A DNA stretch of 64,000 bases from a bacterium (lineage in GTDB: Bacteria; UBA10199; 2-02-FULL-44-16; JAAZCA01), in NCBI GenBank assembly GCA_021810905.1, contig JAJZQH010000012.1:72001-136000 (forward strand). The letters run 5' to 3'. The position numbers were made by a program, and so were the translations under genes. This document shows, piece after piece, positions 1 through 8,790 of the stretch; position 1 is the first letter of the stretch; every line of letters begins with the position of its first letter. A model generated the notes under the pieces. That model did no database searches. It had not been told where the DNA came from and saw only the letters and a list, made by a program, of their open reading frames with translations.

Positions 1-851
<851 letters not shown>

Positions 852-970
852 TCAATGAGTTACACCACACAGCAGGATCGTTTTCGAAAAAGACGCGGAA
901 CCCTAGCATCGCCCCGCCCAAATGGCAAGCCCGCGTTCTTAAAGGGCAATCCAATTTCGGAGCGATTGAA

Positions 971-999
971 GCAACTTCGCCCATACTGCCTGCCGATAA
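971..999 (+). promoter_or_regulatory. Sigma-28-like promoter motif, 13-base spacer
   Basis: GCAACTTC at 971-978 and a perfect GCCGATAA at 992-999 lie directly before the ATG at 1007. The spacer is 13 bases, against 11 in most other copies in this window. The -10-like element ends only 7 bases before the start codon, so transcription would begin at or next to the ATG and the message would be leaderless. Confidence 0.55.
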
Positions 1000-1006
1000 A
1001 CATGAC

Positions 1007-1966
1007 ATGAGCGCTCGCACAATTAACCTCGCTAAGGCTCGCGAACTGACCGAGTCTGAGCGGAATTTTCTAAAGCAAAATACAGGCCGCGACTACACCG
1101 CTGTAGTGCCTGGCACTCCGGGCGATGGCCGCGTGGGGCTTGTTGGCGCGGATGCGGTGGACCTTATCGAGATTGAACCGGCAAAACAGGTCGATGCAGG
1201 TGTGGTCGACGAATTTCTGCAGCTGGTTGGGATTGCGGAGGCAGATACCCCTCAGCGCACGGCCCTGCTCTCGCATACCGATATGAACGGTCAAAAGCCG
1301 GAGAGAAGACTGCGGATGGGGCCTTCACTCGAGCGATTTTTTGCAGAACATGATGCTCAACGCGGCAGCCAGATAGAAGTAATCCCGCGCGACGAGCCGG
1401 CTCCGGAACAGGCAAAACGCCTTGAGGCCTTCAAAAACCTTGCGTCTTCGATGACGCCTGAGATGAGCGAACGGATCCTTACTGCAGACTTTCGCCACAT
1501 ATCGCCTTTCGTATTCGGCTATACGCAGGAAAAGATCCAGTATCTGCGCCTGGGACGCGTCGATCTCTGCGAGGAAACCGGTTATCATGAAACCGCCCAT
1601 CTGCTCACCGCTTATCTGGAGGAGAAGGACCCGTCATTCCGTCGAGAGTGGGATGCGATAGCCGGCGATACATATATAAGAGGCTGTTATGGTTATAATG
1701 ACCATCCCTACGAAGATGAGGGTGCGCTGCTTGCTGCGGGCCTGATCTCCGGATACGGCGCGGAGGATTACCATGAGGACATCTCCGAACTGGTGAGCGC
1801 CGTATATACCGAGCCTTACCGCGTGAAGGCTGCTATGGCATATTCTCCGATATTTCGGCAGAAGATCGATTTCCTGTACAATCACCATTATTTTCGTGAA
1901 GACCACTACCAGTACCTCACCGACAACGGCCCTTATCCTGAAGTTCGTCAGCCGGATTGCGCATAA
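1007..1966 (+). CDS. Orphan protein with HExxH zinc-peptidase motif
   Basis: I do not recognise this 319-residue protein as a named family. Near residue 195 it carries YHETAHLL, a HExxH signature typical of zinc metallopeptidases. The later EDISELVSAVYTEP segment offers a glutamate that could be the third ligand of a gluzincin-type site. There is no signal peptide or membrane segment. The first 140 residues are polar and without recognised motifs. It is transcribed divergently from alaS and convergently with recA, so it breaks the usual recA-alaS arrangement and looks like an insertion. The sigma-28-like motif lies just upstream with no room for a ribosome-binding site. Peptidase activity is inferred from the motif alone. 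Confidence 0.72.
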   Translation: MSARTINLAKARELTESERNFLKQNTGRDYTAVVPGTPGDGRVGLVGADAVDLIEIEPAKQVDAGVVDEFLQLVGIAEADTPQRTALLSHTDMNGQKPERRLRMGPSLERFFAEHDAQRGSQIEVIPRDEPAPEQAKRLEAFKNLASSMTPEMSERILTADFRHISPFVFGYTQEKIQYLRLGRVDLCEETGYHETAHLLTAYLEEKDPSFRREWDAIAGDTYIRGCYGYNDHPYEDEGALLAAGLISGYGAEDYHEDISELVSAVYTEPYRVKAAMAYSPIFRQKIDFLYNHHYFREDHYQYLTDNGPYPEVRQPDCA

Positions 1967-1998
1967 AAAAAAAACCCGCTGCATTAGGTTGCAGCGGG
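1965..1998 (-). terminator. Rho-independent terminator of the recA operon
   Basis: A 9-bp perfect stem (CCCGCTGCA with TGCAGCGGG, six-base loop) is followed on the minus strand by a run of ten T residues. It lies about 30 bases after the recA stop codon and overlaps the last bases of the convergent orphan gene. Confidence 0.85.
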
Positions 1999-2027
1999 CC
2001 CGTCATCTCACTTCATTTTTGATAAAT

Positions 2028-3125
2028 TCACTTCGCCGGTTTTTCCTTTGTCTCCACCTTTGCATCCGCCTTCGGCGCCTCATTTGCTGGAGCCTTTTCT
2101 GCGACGGTGTTCCTAACGATCCCGTGTTTTTCGAGCACGGCCTTCTCGAGCCGCGACATCATCTTCGGGTTATCCTTGAGATAGAGGCGCGCGTTGTCGC
2201 GGCCCTGGCCGATTCGCTCCTCACCGCAGGTGTACCACGCCCCGCTCTTCTCGATGAGGCCCATGTCGGTCGCCAGATCGAGCACGTCGCCCTCGCGCGA
2301 CACTCCCTCGCCGTAGAGGATGTCGAACTCCGCCTGACGGAACGGAGGTGCGACCTTGTTCTTCACCACCTTCACGCGCGTGCGCGAACCGATAATCTCC
2401 TCTCCGTTCTTGATCGGGGAGACGCGGCGGATATCGAGCCTCACCGTGGAGTAGAACTTGAGCGCGTTGCCGCCCGTCGTCGTCTCGGGGTTGCCGAACA
2501 TCACGCCTATCTTCATGCGGATCTGGTTGATGAAAACCACGAGGGTCTGCGATTTGGAGATCGTGGCCGTGAGCTTTCTTAGCGCCTGGCTCATGAGCCT
2601 CGCCTGCGCGCCCATCTGCGCGTCGCCCATCTCGCCCTCGAGCTCCGCGCGCGGAACGAGCGCTGCGACCGAATCCACGACGAGCACGCCCACCGCGGCG
2701 GAGCGCACGAGCATGTCGGCGATCTCAAGCGCCTGCTCGCCCGAATCAGGCTGGCTGATGAGCAGGTCTTCGGTGCGCACGCCCAGCTTGCGGGCGTAGT
2801 CCACGTCGAGCGCGTGCTCGGCGTCGATGTATGCCGCGATGACGCCCTGTTTCTGCCCCTGGGCCACGACCTGCAGGGCGAGCGTCGTCTTTCCGGAAGA
2901 TTCCGGTCCGAATATTTCGACTACCCTACCGCGCGGCAACCCCCCGACTCCAAGGGCTATGTCGAGAGAGATCGAGCCGGTGGAGACCGCATCGATCCCC
3001 GCAACCAGGGGCTGGTCTTTGCCTAGGCGCATGATCGAACCCTTGCCGAACTGCTTTTCGATCGATGCGACAGCAAGGCCGATGGCCTTCTCGCGATTTT
3101 CCGTGCCGGGCATGTTGTTGCTCAT
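2028..3125 (-). CDS. recA: Recombinase RecA
   Basis: RecA is the ATP-dependent strand-exchange protein of homologous recombination and the co-protease of the SOS response. The 365-residue product shows the Walker A motif GPESSGKTT, the DSVAALVP segment and the [21 protein letters not shown] region that contains loop L2. The C-terminal tail after about residue 335 is rich in Lys, Ala and Glu. The frame is open further upstream, but the ATG at 3125 is preceded by AAGGAG at good spacing and starts the conserved region, so I chose it. It is the last gene of a pgpA-cinA-thpR-recA run, 34 bp after thpR, and ends in a strong terminator. I saw no obvious LexA box immediately upstream. Confidence 0.98.
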   Translation of the reverse strand: MSNNMPGTENREKAIGLAVASIEKQFGKGSIMRLGKDQPLVAGIDAVSTGSISLDIALGVGGLPRGRVVEIFGPESSGKTTLALQVVAQGQKQGVIAAYIDAEHALDVDYARKLGVRTEDLLISQPDSGEQALEIADMLVRSAAVGVLVVDSVAALVPRAELEGEMGDAQMGAQARLMSQALRKLTATISKSQTLVVFINQIRMKIGVMFGNPETTTGGNALKFYSTVRLDIRRVSPIKNGEEIIGSRTRVKVVKNKVAPPFRQAEFDILYGEGVSREGDVLDLATDMGLIEKSGAWYTCGEERIGQGRDNARLYLKDNPKMMSRLEKAVLEKHGIVRNTVAEKAPANEAPKADAKVETKEKPAK

Positions 3126-3159
3126 GGGGAACTCCTTTTCGTGTGATGGTTTCAATTTG

Positions 3160-3735
3160 TCATTTGCCGCCGAGCGGAAAAGTCCGCAGGGCGGTGTAGA
3201 TCGGCCCATCTTTCGTCAACTCGCTCTTGTAGAGAGTCAGTGCGTTTACATCGACCTCTCCGAATTCATACTCGGCCATCTTCTCCACCATATGAACGAG
3301 CGCATCGCAGTTCCTGAGAGGAGAACGGGCGCGGCCAAGGGTGAGATGCAGCCTCAATCTGCGCGGGTCGTGCGGCAACCCGAGTTCCTCGAATGCGTGC
3401 TCGAGCTTGGCGTGCAACGATATCACGGATTCGGTTTCACCGGCGAGCCCCGCCCAAAGCACGCGAGGATACCGCCAGTTCGGAAAGACTCCGACGCCGT
3501 GGCCCACCAGATGAACGGGCGCCTGATGCAGGACCTCGCGTTCAATCACCTGAGAGAGCTTACCGGTGAGCAGATCCTCCTCGACATCTCCGAAAAAACG
3601 AATCGTGCAATGCATGCGTTCAGGCTTCACCCACTTGACATCGCGCGCCTTCTGCGAAAGCAGGCCGATGACCGAGCCGAGCTCGGCCTTCATCTTCGGC
3701 GGTATGTCGAATGCGAGGAAAGAACGTATCTTCAT
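3160..3735 (-). CDS. thpR: RNA 2',3'-cyclic phosphodiesterase (2H family)
   Basis: This is a 191-residue member of the 2H phosphoesterase superfamily, which hydrolyses RNA 2',3'-cyclic phosphates; older literature calls it 2'-5' RNA ligase. Both catalytic HxTx motifs are present: HCTI near residue 43 and HLTL near residue 129. The length is normal for the family. It lies between cinA and recA on the same strand, the common order in Deltaproteobacteria. The ATG at 3735 starts the usual [12 protein letters not shown] sequence. A quasi-palindromic repeat region of about 200 bp separates it from cinA, so co-transcription with cinA would have to read through a potential hairpin. Confidence 0.94.
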   Translation of the reverse strand: MKIRSFLAFDIPPKMKAELGSVIGLLSQKARDVKWVKPERMHCTIRFFGDVEEDLLTGKLSQVIEREVLHQAPVHLVGHGVGVFPNWRYPRVLWAGLAGETESVISLHAKLEHAFEELGLPHDPRRLRLHLTLGRARSPLRNCDALVHMVEKMAEYEFGEVDVNALTLYKSELTKDGPIYTALRTFPLGGK

Positions 3736-3750
3736 ATGAAAGTGTTTACT

Positions 3751-3948
3751 ACAAGTGGTACGTTAGTACTTTGGTACGTTGGTACAAAATCTGATATAGT
3801 CCAAGTTTACAATTAAACGTACTAACGTACTAACGTACTAACGTACTAACGTACTAACGTACTAACGTACTAACGTACTAACGTACTAACGTACTAACGT
3901 ACTAACGTACTAACGTACTAACGTACTAACGTACTAACGTACCACTTG
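3751..3948. repeat. 8-bp tandem array with inverted flanks
   Basis: Fifteen perfect copies of ACGTACTA run from 3817 to 3936. The two ends of the region form an 18-bp perfect inverted repeat: CAAGTGGTACGTTAGTAC at 3752-3769, and its complement at 3931-3948. The left arm holds only degenerate copies of the unit and the right arm holds the long array. The array enters the 3' end of cinA, whose last codons and stop are made of repeat sequence. No spacers are present, so this is not a CRISPR array. Confidence 0.95.
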
Positions 3949-5182
3949 CATTCATTTTCAAGATATTCCTTCTCACCATATCCAATGCAGTCCAGGCGAC
4001 GATCTGCTTGAACCAGATGCGATCGCGCGAAAAGCAGTGAGACGTCACTTGCGTATTATCGGGCGTCGCAACCGCTATATGCACTGTACCGACGGGCTTT
4101 GCGTCAGTGCCGCCTGACGGACCCGCGATGCCTGTCACGCCGATACCTATTGATGCGCCGCTTATGCGCCGGACCCCTTCCGCCATCGCGGATGCTGTTT
4201 CTTTTGACACGGCTCCGTGCTCACGGACGATTTCTTCCGGAACGCCAAGCATCTCAATCTTGGAGCGGTTGCTATAGGTAACCAGCCCGCGCTCGAACCA
4301 CGTGCTGGCGCCGGGAACGTCGGTGATGAGAGAGGCGATGAGCCCGCCGGTGCACGACTCGGCAACGGCCAGCGTCAAGCCGCGGCTCTTGAGTTGATCA
4401 CCCAGCACCGCAGCGAGAGTGGTCGTGCCCTCCGCATAGACCACATCACTGAGCCGCTCGCGAATTGCCGCTGCGGCTCTATCCACTGACGCCTTCGCCT
4501 TCTCGGCGTCGCAATCTCGCGCAATGAGTTTGAGCAGGATCTCTGGAAAAAATACGCGGAACGAGAGCCTGGCACCCGCGAGGTCAACGCCCTGGAGTTT
4601 CTCGTCGATAGACGCCTCGGGAATTCCGAAGCAGCGGAGCACCTTCTCGGCATAGGCCGTGGCCGCGCGTTCCTTGAGCCAGGGAATAATGGAATCGTCG
4701 AAGATCTGATATAGCTCCTTGGGCACGCCCGGGAGGAAGAAGAACGTTGCGCCGCCAAGTTCCGACCTTATGCCCGGTGCGGTGCCAACCTTGTTCTGCA
4801 GTACGACGCCGCCCTTTGGGACTAGCGCCTGTTTGTCGTTGGAGGAAGACATCGGCCTGCCGACGCGCCCGAAGAACTCGCGGATCTCCGCGAGCACCTC
4901 TTCATGGAGGACTAGTTCGACGCCAAACGCCCTTGCCGCAGCTTCCACCGTCATATCGTCCGCCGTGGGGCCTAAGCCCCCGGTGACGATCACGCACTCT
5001 GCGCGCCGCGCGGCAGCGGTCAGCGCATCGCCGATCGCGTCGAAATCATCGCCCACGGATTCGTGCCGCACGATCTCGTGCCCCATGGGCGCGCACTTTG
5101 CCGCGATCCATGAGGTGTTGGTGTCGACGATGATCCCCTGCATCACTTCGTCGCCAGTTGTAATGATCTCGATCTTCACCAC
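3926..5182 (-). CDS. cinA: CinA family protein (nicotinamide mononucleotide deamidase)
   Basis: The 418-residue product has the full two-domain CinA layout. The N-terminal MoaB/MogA-like domain begins IEIITTGDEVMQGIIVDTN and includes TGGLGPTADD. The C-terminal PncC-type amidase domain starts near residue 265 with AVAESCTGGLIASLI and contains GVTGIAGPSGGT. The family works in pyridine nucleotide salvage (NMN deamidation, ADP-ribose pyrophosphatase). It overlaps pgpA by 7 bp, so the two are probably translationally coupled. The last seven residues (ASGTLVR) and the TAG stop come from the adjoining 8-bp repeat array, so the natural C-terminus has been replaced or extended by repeat DNA. Confidence 0.95.
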   Translation of the reverse strand: MVKIEIITTGDEVMQGIIVDTNTSWIAAKCAPMGHEIVRHESVGDDFDAIGDALTAAARRAECVIVTGGLGPTADDMTVEAAARAFGVELVLHEEVLAEIREFFGRVGRPMSSSNDKQALVPKGGVVLQNKVGTAPGIRSELGGATFFFLPGVPKELYQIFDDSIIPWLKERAATAYAEKVLRCFGIPEASIDEKLQGVDLAGARLSFRVFFPEILLKLIARDCDAEKAKASVDRAAAAIRERLSDVVYAEGTTTLAAVLGDQLKSRGLTLAVAESCTGGLIASLITDVPGASTWFERGLVTYSNRSKIEMLGVPEEIVREHGAVSKETASAMAEGVRRISGASIGIGVTGIAGPSGGTDAKPVGTVHIAVATPDNTQVTSHCFSRDRIWFKQIVAWTALDMVRRNILKMNASGTLVR

Positions 5183-5649
5183 TTCACTCCCAACGACGGC
5201 AGAAGTATCTCGAATAAAATCAGCGCTATACTTGCGTACACGCCGGCTCCCACGTCATCGAGCACTACTCCGCGGCCGTCGGAGAAACGCCGCTCGATCC
5301 AGCGGATCGGCGGCGGCTTGGTGATATCGAAGATGCGGAAGAGGATGAAGCCCGTGACCGCAGCGGCGAACGAAGGCGTGTGGAAGGCCATGGTCACAAG
5401 ATAGCCCGCGATCTCGTCGATCACTATCTGCGGCGGATCGACCTCTTCGAACTGCTCCTGGGCGCGAGTTGAAACCCAGATCGCAAATATAATGAAGGCG
5501 ATGGTGGTGGCCGCATATGCCGCCGGAGGCAACGTGCGGATGAGCCAATAGAAGCCCACACCCACGACAGTGCCCCACGTACCGGGCGCCAGCGGGATGT
5601 AGCCAACATAACAACCAGTCGCAAAAAAGGAGATAAAGCGATTCATCAT
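5176..5649 (-). CDS. pgpA: Phosphatidylglycerophosphatase A
   Basis: PgpA dephosphorylates phosphatidylglycerophosphate at the inner membrane during phospholipid synthesis. The 157-residue product has the typical start FATGCYVGYIPLAPGTWGT and several hydrophobic segments. It contains the VIDEIAGYLV motif and the IFDITKPPPIRWIE motif that define the family. The open frame extends to 5697, but the added residues come from a heptad repeat. The ATG at 5649, with AAAAGG about five bases upstream, gives the normal family length; an ATG at 5646 is equally possible. The 3' end overlaps cinA. Confidence 0.94.
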   Translation of the reverse strand: MMNRFISFFATGCYVGYIPLAPGTWGTVVGVGFYWLIRTLPPAAYAATTIAFIIFAIWVSTRAQEQFEEVDPPQIVIDEIAGYLVTMAFHTPSFAAAVTGFILFRIFDITKPPPIRWIERRFSDGRGVVLDDVGAGVYASIALILFEILLPSLGVKW

Positions 5650-5678
5650 TCGTACCTTTTCAAATATGAAGCGTTTTC

Positions 5679-5768
5679 CAGGGGAAACATGAGGCATGAA
5701 AATTCAAAACCTGTTTTCATCACGGTTCCTGCCTCATGCTTCCTGTTTCATGTTTCCTGCTTCAGGAT
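5679..5768. repeat. Heptad repeat, inverted arms, upstream of pgpA
   Basis: The right arm (about 5727-5768) reads as consecutive heptamers TTCCTGC, CTCATGC, TTCCTGT, TTCATGT, TTCCTGC and TTCAGGA. The left arm (5679-5700) is the approximate complement of the same units. It lies directly upstream of pgpA and creates the spurious N-terminal extension of that reading frame. Confidence 0.8.
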
Positions 5769-5981
5769 GTCTCAGTGCCCTAGCATCCGCGGTTCCAAAT
5801 GACAATGGGTCAATGCATATGCCGTGCCGGGAAAAAATCTTTCAATATCAAGGGACGCTGAACATCAGCTGCACGAAAACGCAGCAGCAACTTCGGCAAT
5901 TGGGCACCAAGTCGCGTTCACTTATCAAGGATTTTGTCGGCTCGAGTTACAAAGGCGGGGGATCTGCATATCGTCAGAAAG

Positions 5982-6046
5982 GTGCCAGGCAGAAAGGTGC
6001 GCTGGTGCCAGGTACATTTTTGCCGCCGAAAGTCGGTGCCAGGCAC
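5982..6046. repeat. REP-like cluster near the first RAYT gene
   Basis: Three copies or variants of GTGCCAGGCAC occur at 5982-5991, 6005-6015 and 6036-6046. They fill part of a gene-free interval (5770-6246) between pgpA and the RAYT gene. I see no coding region in that interval. Confidence 0.75.
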
Positions 6047-6246
6047 ATTTTGAGACAGGGCGTGATCTTGAGGCGGAAACCGGCATTTTCCCATCCATGC
6101 GTCAATCTCAGACGCCCTAAAAAAAAGATATGTTCTCCGATTTCTCATCAGCCTGAAAGCCTATGATGACCGTTTTTCTTTTTCCTGGATAGATTCTGGA
6201 TAGATTACAGACTGCTCCATCGATCCTGAGGCAGGACAATATTTCT

Positions 6247-6891
6247 TCACTTCAAATACCTAGCCTTCATCCGCTCCATGAAATCTGCTGACCCGTAAAA
6301 TAGTTTCCGCAGTCCGTTCCTGATCGCCTCGATCTCCTCATCGTCCATCGGCTGATCCACCATCATCACGAACTGTTCCTCCCGCTCCCTTCTATCCTTT
6401 CCCAGCAGCAGGTATACGCTGTCTTCCGTAACCGTGAACTCCACCTTCTTCCCTCGTGCGTAAAACTCAAATGTGCTGAATCGCTCGTCCTCAGACGCCC
6501 TCCTGCACAATCCAGCACGCACTCCGTTGTTATAGATATAAAATACACATTTGTCCGCGTATTCATCATTATTGACTAAGGTTGCATGGTATCTTCCGCC
6601 CCAAAGATGACCGGTCACTCCCCGCTTCTTATTGTAGCGCTTCGCTATCTGGTTGTTTATGTACCACATGATTTCGCTGATGTTCGAAGAGGGCGTCTGC
6701 AGCTTCATGTGGTAGTGATTGTCCATCATCTTGAAATGCTGGATTTGAACGTCAAATCTCTTTGTCGCGTCCACTAGCACCCCTATGATGATCTTGTACG
6801 TCGGCTTCTTGAGCACAAAGACCTTGCCGTTGGTCCTCGTTGATACGTGGTAGGGATACTCATTCTGAAGGATGCGAGCATGCCTTGGCAT
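6247..6891 (-). CDS. REP-associated tyrosine transposase (RAYT), copy 1
   Basis: This 214-residue protein belongs to the Y1/HUH single-strand transposases, which nick and join DNA at REP hairpins. The HUH metal-binding motif appears as DNHYHMKLQ near residue 60. The likely catalytic tyrosine lies in INNQIAKRYNKKRG near residue 85, followed by GHLWGGRYHATLV. The ATG at 6891 is chosen because MPRHARILQNEYPYH is the typical family start. That start lies inside a GCATGCC/GGCATGC inverted repeat. GTGCCTGGCAC units flank the gene on both sides (5982-6046 and 7044-7115). It is a close paralogue of the gene at 34778, and both C-terminal halves share long identical stretches. Confidence 0.9.
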   Translation of the reverse strand: MPRHARILQNEYPYHVSTRTNGKVFVLKKPTYKIIIGVLVDATKRFDVQIQHFKMMDNHYHMKLQTPSSNISEIMWYINNQIAKRYNKKRGVTGHLWGGRYHATLVNNDEYADKCVFYIYNNGVRAGLCRRASEDERFSTFEFYARGKKVEFTVTEDSVYLLLGKDRREREEQFVMMVDQPMDDEEIEAIRNGLRKLFYGSADFMERMKARYLK

Positions 6892-7043
6892 GCATCTCAA
6901 CAAAAGCAATTTTTGGGCCAACAAAATCCTCTTTCATATCAACGAACATCAGACCGCAGGTGCTGTGATTCTGTGCACCTCTGCAGCATTTTCGGCACCT
7001 CGCTCTCACCTGGCCGGCACCTTTTCGCACGGTTCCTGAATCC

Positions 7044-7115
7044 GTGCCTGGCACCGGTTTGGCACCGGTTTGCCGATTTGGTTTTGTTGAGACTTGTCTC
7101 AAAGTTGCCTGGCAC
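7044..7115. repeat. REP-like cluster upstream of RAYT copy 1
   Basis: GTGCCTGGCAC occurs at 7044-7054 and TTGCCTGGCAC at 7105-7115, with partial copies (GGCACC) between. They lie in the gene-free interval 6892-7330, together with the promoter motif of the next gene. Confidence 0.75.
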
Positions 7116-7221
7116 CGAAATTATTGACGAAAATCCGAAAAAAAGTTCAACAATCCTTGCTGAACAACCTCTTGAAAACTCTGCAATTTTTTTATTTAAC
7201 GGATTTGTTAAGTTGCCGAGC

Positions 7222-7249
7222 GCAACTTCGTCATCGAAAGAGCCGATAA
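7222..7249 (+). promoter_or_regulatory. Sigma-28-like promoter motif, 12-base spacer
   Basis: GCAACTTC at 7222-7229 and a perfect GCCGATAA at 7242-7249 are separated by 12 bases, about 80 bases before the ATG at 7331. The upstream half is also one arm of a 7-bp inverted repeat (AAGTTGC, five bases, GCAACTT). Confidence 0.6.
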
Positions 7250-7330
7250 TCATAATGGCTCCTGGAAGCGCGAAGGGAATACCTGCACTTTGTCTTGATA
7301 TCATATTGAGAGCTTCCGGAAGGAGAGAGT

Positions 7331-8650
7331 ATGGTGGACGCAACGATGCGAAATTTCGTGGACCGCCACGATATCCACCCTGGAAACGGCACACCTGAAC
7401 AGATCGACGCCGAAGCGATCGATCAGTCGTTCATCGACGACTTCAGGGCTGCTGCCTTACAGGATGCCTCGCCCGATACGGACGCATTTATCCTGATCCC
7501 TTCGAACCCCTGGTTCCTCGCTCCTCTCCACGTGGCAGCCCGTTCCGTTTCCAAGCATATGAACCTTGCGGCAACCGCGCGATTCGTCGATCGTCTCTAT
7601 TCCCATTGTCCGGAGGCGTCCGATTCCGTGCTCTGCCGCGAGCGCCCGCAAAGCCTGCTTCCCGCGACGCCGGTTATCCGGACCGCCTACGCCGGCAGGG
7701 TTCGCGCGGAGATCGCCTTTATTTCCGACTTTGACCCCGCCGCAGGCAAGACGCTTCGTGTGATGTTCGAGAAGGGAAAGATCAAAGTGGCGAACTGGAA
7801 TTATCCCGCGCCGGCTCTCGTCGATCCGAGGGAGCCGGAGACAATTGTGCTCATGCAACGGCTGTTCACCTCGGACGCGGATGGATACCCTGAGAAAGAC
7901 TCTCAGTCGAACGACCTCTCCCCCGGTTCTCAGATGCACGGCTCATCATGGGGAATAACGCGCGTCCAGAGGAGCCGGGAGGCAGGATCCGGAAAGGACA
8001 CCACCCTCGCCGAAACGCTGGTGCACGAATACCGGCATATCAGGCAATTCGATCCGACCGATCCGTCGAACGCTTCGCCAATCGATGCCGAGCACACCAT
8101 ATACTGCGGCGTGAGCTATGAGGACTATAGCTTTGTCGCTGAGCAGTTCCAGAAGATGCCGGTTCTGGATCGCTTCTTGATTCCTTATCTGCCGGAGCTC
8201 TTGAATCTGTCGACGTACTCTCTCCGTCCGAAGAAGTACTTCCACGAAGCGATCTTATGCGCGAATGCCAATGTCACGCAGAATTATCCAGATCTGGACC
8301 CAAAAGCGCCGGAGCGATTTCGCGGCTATTATTTCGACCTCACCGTCTTCCGCGATCTGAGCGCCAGGATGCTGGTGGGTATTTCCGCTCTGGACGGCAA
8401 GGCTCCACCCGCCGTTGGCGGCATGACGGAACAGGCCGTCAAAGAGGCTGCGGTAAAGGAAGGACTTCACCAACTTTACCAAAACGCCTTCGAACAGACC
8501 GAGGCGGAGGCGGTCGCTTCGGGAGGAATATTCGTCATGGCTGTCGAGGAAAATGAACGGCGACAGAAGATTGACGCGTTACTTGCAACGATCGGCATCG
8601 CATCCTATTTCATGCCGCTGCTCATCGCGCCGGACGATGTTGGTAAGTGA
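7331..8650 (+). CDS. Orphan protein with HExxH zinc-peptidase motif
   Basis: This 439-residue protein is of a family I do not recognise. Near residue 233 it has TLVHEYRHIRQFD, a HExxH motif in an alpha-helical context, which suggests a zincin-type metallopeptidase. A later AEAVASGG stretch could hold a third ligand, but this is unsure. There is no signal peptide. The first 50 residues are rich in Asp, Ala and Glu. A GGAAGGAGAG ribosome-binding site precedes the ATG. It stands alone between a RAYT gene and radA, flanked by REP units, and has the sigma-28-like motif upstream. It shows no evident similarity to the HETAH protein at 1007 outside the motif. Confidence 0.75.
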   Translation: MVDATMRNFVDRHDIHPGNGTPEQIDAEAIDQSFIDDFRAAALQDASPDTDAFILIPSNPWFLAPLHVAARSVSKHMNLAATARFVDRLYSHCPEASDSVLCRERPQSLLPATPVIRTAYAGRVRAEIAFISDFDPAAGKTLRVMFEKGKIKVANWNYPAPALVDPREPETIVLMQRLFTSDADGYPEKDSQSNDLSPGSQMHGSSWGITRVQRSREAGSGKDTTLAETLVHEYRHIRQFDPTDPSNASPIDAEHTIYCGVSYEDYSFVAEQFQKMPVLDRFLIPYLPELLNLSTYSLRPKKYFHEAILCANANVTQNYPDLDPKAPERFRGYYFDLTVFRDLSARMLVGISALDGKAPPAVGGMTEQAVKEAAVKEGLHQLYQNAFEQTEAEAVASGGIFVMAVEENERRQKIDALLATIGIASYFMPLLIAPDDVGK

Positions 8651-8680
8651 CCGGTGCGCTACATCTTCGGCACCGGAAAT

Positions 8681-8691
8681 GTGCCAGGCAC
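8681..8691. repeat. Single REP-like unit
   Basis: A perfect GTGCCAGGCAC lies in the short gap between the orphan peptidase-like gene and radA. Confidence 0.7.
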
Positions 8692-8790
8692 ATTTTGATG
8701 GAGCATCAAGCCCCGCTCACTTATCAATCTTTCTTTTCGATGGAGCTCAAACCAGTTGAATTGCCATCGCCGCGCTGATAGAGCGGGTGC

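Noticed and set aside
3817-3948. Possible CRISPR array
   Set aside because: The unit is 8 bp, perfectly tandem and without spacers; no cas genes are present.
5887-5914. GCAACTTC as another sigma-28-like promoter
   Set aside because: No GCCGATAA-like octamer follows at 11-13 bases and no gene starts downstream on that strand.
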